NCBI RefSeq assembly: GCF_900491745.1
Contig: NZ_UETR01000033.1
Span: 1 to 34,526 of the forward strand
Direction of reading: 5' to 3'
From: Amarolinea aalborgensis
GTDB taxonomy: Bacteria > Chloroflexota > Anaerolineae > SSC4 > Amarolineaceae
Length of the DNA stretch: 34,526 bases
Position numbers and translations under genes: made by a program. Under the pieces are notes generated by a model that made no database searches, was not told where the DNA came from, and saw nothing but the letters and a program-made list of their open reading frames with translations. Positions 28,962-34,526 of the stretch are shown one piece after another; position 1 is the first letter of the stretch; each line of letters starts with the position of its first letter.

Positions 28962-31541
28962 ATGAAACGCAACGTTCGACCGTTGTTTGCTGTGTTGTTG
29001 ATTGTCGCGATGATATTGACGGCCTGTGGGGGCGCCACGCCCACCACAGCGCCGCAACCGACCAAGGCTCCGGAGGCAACCAAGGCCCCGGAAGCGACCA
29101 AAGCGCCCGAGGCGACGATGGCGCCGCCCGCAACCGCCGGTGGTGATGTCAAGACCATTGCCGTAGAAGATGGCGCGAAGATCGTCTTCTCCGGTTGGGG
29201 CGACGAAACCGAGCAGAAGGTTTATCGAGACTCGATTGAACGCTTCAAGAAATACTATCCCAACGTAACCGTGGACTTCCAGCCGATTCCGGCTGACTTC
29301 CAGACCAAGGTGAAGGCCATGATGGCGGGCGGCACCGCGCCAGACGTCATCTACGTGGATGATCAGTTGATGACCGCGTTTGGCGCCAGCGGCCAGCTGC
29401 TGGCGCTGGACGACTACATGGCGCAGGCCGGCACGACGCGTGCAGACTTCATTGCGCCGCTGCTGACCATCTTCACCTTGAACGGCAAGACCTACGCGCT
29501 GCCCAAGGACTGGGGCACGCTGGGCCTGGTCTACCTGCCCGAAGCCTTCCAGGCCGCTGGCATCGCCGAACCGACCGCAGACTGGACTTGGGACGACCTC
29601 AAGAAGGCGGCCGAGGCCATCCAGAAGACCGGTAAGTTCAGCGGCTTCTGCATGGGCCCAGACTGGGCGCGCTTTGCCCCCTTTGCCTTCGGCAACGGCG
29701 GCGCCTTTGCCAATGCCGACAACACCGCTCCCTTGCTGGACACGCCGGAAGTCAAGGCCGCGGCCAAGTTCGTGACCGACATGAAGGCGTCAGGCGCGCT
29801 GGCGACGGCAGCCGACGTCGGCGCAGGCTGGTGCGGTGAGGCCATTGGCAAGAAGCTGGCCGGCATGACCTATGAGGGCGGCTGGATGGTCAACTTCATG
29901 CGCCAGACCTATGCGGATGTCACCTGGAAGGCGCTCCCGCTGCCGACCGGCCCCAAGGGCAAGGCCGACGTCATCTTCACCAACGGCATCGGCGTCAACG
30001 CCGCCACCAAGTTCCCCAAGGCCGCGGCCGCGCTGGCAATCTTCCTCACCAGCCGCGTCAACCAGGCCGAGATCGTCAAGACCGGCTTCGCCTACAGCAC
30101 GCACCCGGATCAGCTCGACCTGGTGGTGGATGCCAACGACAAGGCGATTGCCCAGGGCGGCACCTTCGCACTGACGCGCGTTGCCTACTGGGGAACCAAC
30201 ACCGGCAAGGTCAATGACGCTGTCTCCAAGGCCCTCGAACGCGTCTACCTCGGCGATCAAACCGTGGACGAATCATTCGCCCAGGCCCAAAAAGAAGCGG
30301 CCGAGTTCCTGACCGGCGGCGGCGCTGCCAGCGGCGCCATCAACGAGCCGCCGGCCGCCGCGGCGCTGAAGAAGCTCGAAGTCGAATCGGGCGCCAAGAT
30401 CGTCTTCTCCGGTTGGGGCGACGAAACCGAGCAGAAGATCTATCGCGATTCGATTGAGCGCTTCAAGACTGCGTATCCAGAAATCACTGTGGACTTCCAG
30501 CCGATTCCGGCTGACTTCCAGACCAAGGTGAAGGCCATGATGGCGGGCGGCACCGCGCCGGACGTCATCTATGTGGACGATCAGTTGATGACCGCCTTCG
30601 GTGCGAGCGGCCAGCTGCTGGCGCTCGATGACTACATGGCGCAGGCTGGCACGACGCGTGCAGACTTCATCGCGCCGCTGCTGACCATCTTCACCTTGAA
30701 CGGCAAGACCTATGCGCTGCCCAAGGACTGGGGCACCCTTGGTTTGATCTATCTCCCGGAGGCTTTCCAGGCGGCTGGCATCGCTGAACCGACCGCAGAC
30801 TGGACCTGGGACGACCTCAAGAAGGCGGCCGAAGGCATCCAGAAGACCGGTAAGTTCAGCGGCTTCTGCATGGGCCCAGACTGGGCGCGCTTTGCCCCCT
30901 TTGCCTTCGGCAACGGCGGCGCGTACGCTTCGGACGACTTCAAGACGGCCACGGTGGATACGCCGGCCATGAAAGAAGCGGCCAAGTTCGTGACTGACAT
31001 GAAGGCGTCGGGCGCGCTGGCGACTGCAGCCGATGTCGGCGCAGGCTGGTGCGGTGAGGCCATTGGCAAGAAGCTGGCCGGCATGACCTACGAGGGCGGC
31101 TGGATGATCAACTTCATGCGCCAGACCTATGCGGATGTCACCTGGAAGGCGCTCCCCCTGCCCACCGGCCCCAAGGGCAAGGCTGACGTAATCTTCACCA
31201 ACGGCATCGGCGTCAACGCCGCCACCAAGTTCCCCAAGGCCGCGGCCGCGCTCGCGATCTTCCTCACCAGCCGCGCCAACCAGGCCGAGATCGTCAAGAC
31301 CGGCTTCGCTTACAGCACGCACCCGGATCAGCTCGGTCTCGTGGTGGATGCCAACGACAAGGCGATTGCCCAGGGTGGAACCTTCCCGCTGACGCGCGTC
31401 GCCTACTGGGGAACCAACACCGGCAAGGTCAATGACGCCATCTCCAAGGCCCTCGAACGCGTCTACCTCGGCGATCAGACCGTGGACGAAGCGTTCGCCC
31501 AGGCCCAAAAAGAAGTTCAAGACGCCCTGGATGGCAAGTAA
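28962..31541 (+). CDS. Lipoprotein with two tandem sugar solute-binding domains
   Basis: From ATG 28962 (AGGAGG six bases upstream; a preceding ATG is too close to the ribosome site) the protein has 859 residues. A lipoprotein signal ends in LTAC (C22), so it is anchored to the outer face of the membrane. A TKAPEA hexapeptide repeat spacer follows, then two copies of a family-1 extracellular solute-binding domain (about residues 69-446 and 475-852), nearly identical and joined by a short Gly-Ala-Pro linker (FLTGGGAASGAINEPPAAAA). Each holds IVFSGWGDETEQK, APDVIYVDDQ, YALPKDWGTLG, GKFSGFCMGPDW and GTNTGKVNDA. Ordinary binding proteins have one domain. It delivers sugar to the permeases encoded next. 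The ligand is unknown. Confidence 0.9.
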   Translation: MKRNVRPLFAVLLIVAMILTACGGATPTTAPQPTKAPEATKAPEATKAPEATMAPPATAGGDVKTIAVEDGAKIVFSGWGDETEQKVYRDSIERFKKYYPNVTVDFQPIPADFQTKVKAMMAGGTAPDVIYVDDQLMTAFGASGQLLALDDYMAQAGTTRADFIAPLLTIFTLNGKTYALPKDWGTLGLVYLPEAFQAAGIAEPTADWTWDDLKKAAEAIQKTGKFSGFCMGPDWARFAPFAFGNGGAFANADNTAPLLDTPEVKAAAKFVTDMKASGALATAADVGAGWCGEAIGKKLAGMTYEGGWMVNFMRQTYADVTWKALPLPTGPKGKADVIFTNGIGVNAATKFPKAAAALAIFLTSRVNQAEIVKTGFAYSTHPDQLDLVVDANDKAIAQGGTFALTRVAYWGTNTGKVNDAVSKALERVYLGDQTVDESFAQAQKEAAEFLTGGGAASGAINEPPAAAALKKLEVESGAKIVFSGWGDETEQKIYRDSIERFKTAYPEITVDFQPIPADFQTKVKAMMAGGTAPDVIYVDDQLMTAFGASGQLLALDDYMAQAGTTRADFIAPLLTIFTLNGKTYALPKDWGTLGLIYLPEAFQAAGIAEPTADWTWDDLKKAAEGIQKTGKFSGFCMGPDWARFAPFAFGNGGAYASDDFKTATVDTPAMKEAAKFVTDMKASGALATAADVGAGWCGEAIGKKLAGMTYEGGWMINFMRQTYADVTWKALPLPTGPKGKADVIFTNGIGVNAATKFPKAAAALAIFLTSRANQAEIVKTGFAYSTHPDQLGLVVDANDKAIAQGGTFPLTRVAYWGTNTGKVNDAISKALERVYLGDQTVDEAFAQAQKEVQDALDGK
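29167..30298 (+). repeat. Long direct repeat, first copy (solute-binding domain 1)
   Basis: This segment and 30385-31516 are direct repeats offset by exactly 1218 bases (406 codons), with no indels at the points checked. Most differences are silent third-position changes. They cluster at the ends and around the segment encoding FANADNTAPLLDTPEV (domain 1) versus YASDDFKTATVDTPAM (domain 2). Confidence 0.85.
30385..31516 (+). repeat. Long direct repeat, second copy (solute-binding domain 2)
   Basis: Second copy of the 1.13-kb unit at 29167-30298. The scattered synonymous differences argue for an evolved duplication and against an assembly duplication. Confidence 0.85.
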
Positions 31542-31552
31542 CGCGTGAGTAC

Positions 31553-31587
31553 ATCCTCCCGTAGGCCCCGAACTACGGGAGGATTTC
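31553..31587 (+). terminator. Intercistronic hairpin between binding-protein and permease genes
   Basis: A perfect 12-bp stem (31553-31564 with 31573-31584), an 8-base loop and TTTC. The T run is short, so it probably acts as a partial terminator or as an mRNA 3' stabiliser, keeping the binding protein more abundant than the permeases. Confidence 0.6.
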
Positions 31588-31636
31588 TGTACGCGTTAGA
31601 CCCGTGCATGGGCCGTCAGGCCCGAGGAGGCTTACT

Positions 31637-32878
31637 ATGACAACCGCAAGCATGCCCCGCGCCAATGCACCGCCCACCCAAGGGCGCCCGTGGCTGGCCG
31701 GTCTGGTCGCCTTTTTGCTCACCGCGTTCGTCGTCAGCGCCGCGGCGCTGATTTCGGCGCCTACCAAGGGAATCAGAATTTTCCCGCTGGGGCCTTACCT
31801 CGCCGAAGCCTTCAGCTCTGGTCGTTGGTTCGTATTGATCGGCCTCATCCTGGGTGTGGCAGCCGGACTTGTGGCCGCCGTGGTCGTATTCCGCGCTTGG
31901 GGCAACCGCCGCCAACGCCAGGATATGCTCGCTGGCTACTTGTTCCTGGCGCCCTACTTGATAATCACCCTCGTGTTCACGGTCGGCGTGCTCCTGTTTG
32001 CCTTGTACATTGCTTTTCACAGTTACGACATCTTCACGTCGCCCGTTTTCAACGGTTTGGAGAACTTCAAGAAGGCATTCCAGACCAAGGACTTCGTGCA
32101 GTCGCTCGTCAACGTCTTTTGGTATGCCGTGGTCGTGACGATCGTGCAGACGATGCTGGCGCTGATGATGGCCGTTCTACTGAACGGCAACCTGCGGGGC
32201 AAAAACTTCTTCCGCACGATTTTCTACACGCCCAGCGTGACTTCTTCTGTCGTGATTTCGATGATCTTCTGGTGGCTTTACCTGAAGACCGGCTATCTCA
32301 ACTACTTCTTCACCAACGTTCTTGGATTCTTTGGTATTCACTGGCAGAACATCGAATGGCTCAACTCGCCTCGTGGGTTGTTCCAATTGATTACGATCGC
32401 CTTTGGCGGCAATATCCCATCGGACCAGTGGTATCTGCGCGGCCCCAGCATCACGTGGATGGCGATTATGTTCCAGAACATCTTCACGACCATTCCGACG
32501 TTCATGTTGATGTTCCTGGCGGCGCTGCAAGATGTGCCGGCTTCTCTCTATGAAGCTGCGTCGCTCGATGGCGCGAACAGCCGCACGCAGTTCTGGCAGA
32601 TCACGGTGCCCATGATCCGTCCGGCCATCCTGCTCGTCGTGGTGCTGAGCACCATCGGCACCCTCCAGATCTTCGACCAGGTGAAAATCCTGACCAGCGG
32701 CGGGCCGCTGGGGACCACGCTGACGCCTGTCTACCTGATCTATCGCGAGGCGATAGGCACGCAGGGAGGGATCCAGATGGGCTACGCCTCGGCCATGGCC
32801 TTCATCCTGGCGATCATCATTTTCGTCTTTACCTACCTGCAGCGCACGTTCATCGAGCGCGGGACAGAGCAGTATTAG
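31637..32878 (+). CDS. ABC sugar permease, MalF/UgpA type, with extended N-terminus
   Basis: The start at 31637 has GAGGAGG six bases upstream. The 413-residue membrane protein carries the permease EAA loop (YEAASLDGANSRTQFWQIT, near residue 305), which docks on the ATPase, plus the usual six-helix core from about residue 100 (MLAGYLFLAPYLIITLVFTV onward). About 95 residues precede that core and contain two additional hydrophobic segments (LAGLVAFLLTAFVVSAAALI and FVLIGLILGVAAGLVAAVVV), longer than the typical 290-310-residue family member. It pairs with the next gene's product to form the channel. No ATPase gene is in the window; a shared MsiK/MalK-like ATPase elsewhere is likely. Confidence 0.9.
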   Translation: MTTASMPRANAPPTQGRPWLAGLVAFLLTAFVVSAAALISAPTKGIRIFPLGPYLAEAFSSGRWFVLIGLILGVAAGLVAAVVVFRAWGNRRQRQDMLAGYLFLAPYLIITLVFTVGVLLFALYIAFHSYDIFTSPVFNGLENFKKAFQTKDFVQSLVNVFWYAVVVTIVQTMLALMMAVLLNGNLRGKNFFRTIFYTPSVTSSVVISMIFWWLYLKTGYLNYFFTNVLGFFGIHWQNIEWLNSPRGLFQLITIAFGGNIPSDQWYLRGPSITWMAIMFQNIFTTIPTFMLMFLAALQDVPASLYEAASLDGANSRTQFWQITVPMIRPAILLVVVLSTIGTLQIFDQVKILTSGGPLGTTLTPVYLIYREAIGTQGGIQMGYASAMAFILAIIIFVFTYLQRTFIERGTEQY

Positions 32879-32888
32879 GAGGTCGCTC

Positions 32889-33782
32889 ATGGCTGTCACC
32901 ACAGCGTCGCGCACGCTCAATCTGCCGTCGTCCGAACAGTCCAGGCGCACGCGCAACATTCAGACTGTTCTCAAGTATGTGCTGCTCGTCGTGATCGGGC
33001 TTGTGGCCCTGACGCCGTTTATCCTGGCGTTCATGGGTACGTTCAAGACGGATGCTGAAATCATCGCCTACCCGCCGGCTTTTTTGCCCAAGGCATGGCT
33101 CACCCAGAACTGGGTCAAGGTATGGACAACGGACTTCGGCCAGGGCGCTACGTTCCCGCGCTGGCTGTTCAACACCGCCCTGATCGCAGTCGGATCGGCG
33201 CTGCTGCAGGTCGTTTTCTGCTCGATGGCTGCCTATGCGTACGCACGTCTGCGTTTTCCCGGCAAGGATGCCATCTTCACCTTCATGCTGACCAGCATGA
33301 TGATCCCTGGCGCGATCACGCTGATTCCTGGCTACGTATTGATGACCAAGATCGGCTTCACCAACACGTACTGGTCGCTGTTGATTCCGGGCGCGATTGG
33401 CGCCGGCAACATTTTCCTGCTCACCCAGTTCCTCAAAGCCGTGCCGCATGAGCTCGAAGAAGCGGCCTTCATGGATGGCGCAACGCAGTTCCAGATCTAC
33501 AAAGATGTGGTAATCCCGCTCGCGCGCCCGGCCATGCTCACCGTGTTCATCCTCCAGTTTCAGGGCATGTGGAACGCCTTCATGGCGCCGCTTCTCTACC
33601 TCAACACGCCTAACATGTGGGTGCTGAATGTGGCCATCTCCACATTTCAGCAGCAGTATAAGGCCCAGTGGAACCTGACCCTGGTCGCGGCGATGTTCAA
33701 TGCCATTCCGGTGCTGATCCTCTTCGCGTTCTTCAGTCGGTACTACATCGAAGGCATCAGTTACGCAGGGTTGAAGGGATAA
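32889..33782 (+). CDS. ABC sugar permease, MalG/UgpE type
   Basis: The 297-residue second permease subunit follows ten bases after the first gene, with AGGAGG before its start. Six transmembrane segments start with YVLLVVIGLVALTPFILAFM, then WLFNTALIAVGSALLQVVFC. The EAA loop reads LEEAAFMDGATQFQIYKDVV (about residues 189-208). The family's typical ending is visible (FFSRYYIEGISYAGLKG). It forms a heterodimeric pore with the MalF-type subunit and accepts sugar from the double-domain lipoprotein. A strong hairpin terminator follows seven bases after the stop. Confidence 0.93.
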   Translation: MAVTTASRTLNLPSSEQSRRTRNIQTVLKYVLLVVIGLVALTPFILAFMGTFKTDAEIIAYPPAFLPKAWLTQNWVKVWTTDFGQGATFPRWLFNTALIAVGSALLQVVFCSMAAYAYARLRFPGKDAIFTFMLTSMMIPGAITLIPGYVLMTKIGFTNTYWSLLIPGAIGAGNIFLLTQFLKAVPHELEEAAFMDGATQFQIYKDVVIPLARPAMLTVFILQFQGMWNAFMAPLLYLNTPNMWVLNVAISTFQQQYKAQWNLTLVAAMFNAIPVLILFAFFSRYYIEGISYAGLKG

Positions 33783-33789
33783 CCAATGA

Positions 33790-33817
33790 CCAGGCGGCGC
33801 CGCGCGGCGCCGCCTGG
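33790..33817 (+). terminator. Hairpin after the permease genes
   Basis: A perfect 12-bp GC-rich stem (33790-33801 with 33806-33817) with loop GCGC, followed by TTAGAATTT. It is a strong hairpin with a poor T run, placed just before the YesL-like gene and likely to lower that gene's expression. Confidence 0.6.
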
Positions 33818-33829
33818 TTAGAATTTCAC

Positions 33830-34462
33830 ATGGCTGATTCCATTCGCTTGTTCGTGGGCGCACTGCGCCTTTGGTGGCGTGAACTCCTTTTCCTGCTCGT
33901 TCTCAACGTCCTGTGGTTGGTCGGCCAGTTGACCGTGGTGTTGGGGCCTCCGATGACGGTGAGCGTGTATGTCGTGGCGCGCAAGGTGATGGAGGGCGAC
34001 CTGGTTGATTTCAAGGACGTGATCGGCGCCTTGCGCCAGCACCTGGCCGCATCGTGGGCCTGGGGCGCGCTGCAGGTTATCGTGTACGGCGTCCTGGGAT
34101 TCAATCTCTTCTTCTACGCGCGAGCCGAAGGGCAGCTGGTTCTCATCCTGCGTTACGCGTGGACGCTCCTACTCCTCGCCTGGTTCACGCTCAACCTCTA
34201 CTACTGGCCGCTTTACCTGGTCCAGGAAGATCGTCGCGTCGCGACTACGCTGAGCAACGCAGGCAAGATGATATTGCTCAATCCTGGTTTCACCCTGGTC
34301 TACAGCCTGCTGGCGCTGCTCTTGATCGCGGTCAGCATTTTCTCGGGCCTCTTGTTAGGCGCGGTGATGATGGCCTGGCTGGCGTTGTGGGGAAACCTGG
34401 TCGTGGCCAACCGCCTGGATGCGCGGCGCCCAAGAACCGGGAACCACGAACGGAGGGCTTGA
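33830..34462 (+). CDS. YesL-like (DUF624) membrane protein
   Basis: The frame is open far upstream, overlapping the permease gene, but the protein-like part begins at ATG 33830 (MADSIRLFVGALRLWW), 12 bases after the hairpin. No clear ribosome site is visible. The 210 residues have four or five hydrophobic segments (LLFLLVLNVLWLVGQLTVVL, TLLLLAWFTLNLYYWPLYLV, LVYSLLALLLIAVSIFSGLL) and match the YesL/DUF624 layout, including the early GPPMTVSVYVVARKVMEGD motif and YWPLYLVQED. YesL proteins are commonly encoded beside sugar ABC transporters, and their function is not established. The stop shares one base with the next start (TGATG). Confidence 0.8.
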   Translation: MADSIRLFVGALRLWWRELLFLLVLNVLWLVGQLTVVLGPPMTVSVYVVARKVMEGDLVDFKDVIGALRQHLAASWAWGALQVIVYGVLGFNLFFYARAEGQLVLILRYAWTLLLLAWFTLNLYYWPLYLVQEDRRVATTLSNAGKMILLNPGFTLVYSLLALLLIAVSIFSGLLLGAVMMAWLALWGNLVVANRLDARRPRTGNHERRA

Positions 34463-34526
34463 TGAAACTGCAACGCTACGGGCAAACGCCGATTTTGCTC
34501 CCCGATCCTGCCTCAGACTGGGAATG
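34462..34526 (+). CDS. Start of a possible GH130 glycoside phosphorylase/hydrolase (cut by window end)
   Basis: Only 21 codons are present: MKLQRYGQTPILLPDP then ASDWE. The pattern L.RY...PIL.P....WE is how many GH130 enzymes (mannosyl-glucose and mannooligosaccharide phosphorylases and relatives) begin. A GGAGG precedes the ATG by six bases, and the start overlaps the YesL-like stop by one base. The family call is tentative given the fragment. If right, the transported sugar may be a beta-mannoside or related oligosaccharide in addition to, or instead of, a GH65 substrate. Confidence 0.5.
   Translation, partial: MKLQRYGQTPILLPDPASDWE

Noticed and set aside
29167..31516. Assembly artefact duplicating the binding-protein domain
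   Set aside because: Many synonymous differences and several clustered amino acid changes separate the copies, and the join keeps the frame with a sensible linker, so a copying error is unlikely without being fully excluded.

Overview
The window reads as a chromosomal segment of a GC-rich member of the Chloroflexota, probably Anaerolineae-like. The evidence is threefold: several exported proteins with long Pro-Thr linkers, the C-terminal endings WFPVIVK, FAPLVAR and YIPLVLKNYP, and the gene repertoire (MalT-like LuxR regulators, Thermotoga-type DAHP synthases, sugar ABC operons). The assignment rests on style and protein resemblance; no rRNA or marker search was possible.

Region 1 (1-3410, plus): a large secreted Ycf48/BNR-type beta-propeller protein, followed by an in-frame second copy of its C-terminal tail and a terminator. 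Region 2 (3510-8834, minus): an NTF2-like protein and a large LuxR/MalT-type ATPase regulator share a transcript ending in an intrinsic terminator. Downstream, behind a cluster of GTGGGGA boxes, lie two membrane-protein genes, a 27-codon stump of an alcohol dehydrogenase gene and a 67-residue conserved protein.

Region 3 (8935-24281, plus): an aromatic amino acid biosynthesis cluster. A consensus promoter and a leader ORF dense in Phe, Tyr and Trp codons precede mutually exclusive hairpins, which together look like a complete ribosome-mediated attenuator. The genes that follow are a chorismate mutase (AroH)-prephenate dehydratase fusion, two tandem DAHP synthases, a membrane-anchored Pro-Thr protein, a six-blade Kelch surface protein whose stop overlaps the start of prephenate dehydrogenase, a HAD phosphatase, EPSP synthase, shikimate dehydrogenase and a small membrane protein. 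Between tyrA and the HAD gene sits a lower-GC, two-gene block (TolB-like propeller plus SpoIID-like protein) bounded by GTTAGGC on the left and an attC-like hairpin on the right. It has the layout of an integron gene cassette, although no integrase is in the window.

Region 4 (24350-34526, plus): a sugar-uptake and phosphorolysis locus. A LacI-type regulator has a perfect consensus promoter and three TAAACGTTTA operators. It is followed by a beta-phosphoglucomutase/GH65 phosphorylase fusion, a 0.55-kb intergenic region with repeats and hairpins, a lipoprotein containing two near-identical solute-binding domains, two permeases, a YesL-like membrane protein and the first codons of a possible GH130 enzyme. 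The likely job is import of a disaccharide or oligosaccharide, phosphorolysis, and conversion of the beta-sugar phosphate to glucose 6-phosphate. No ATPase subunit is encoded here.

The strongest candidates for something undescribed are the aromatic attenuator, the cassette-like insertion inside the biosynthetic cluster, and the double solute-binding protein.
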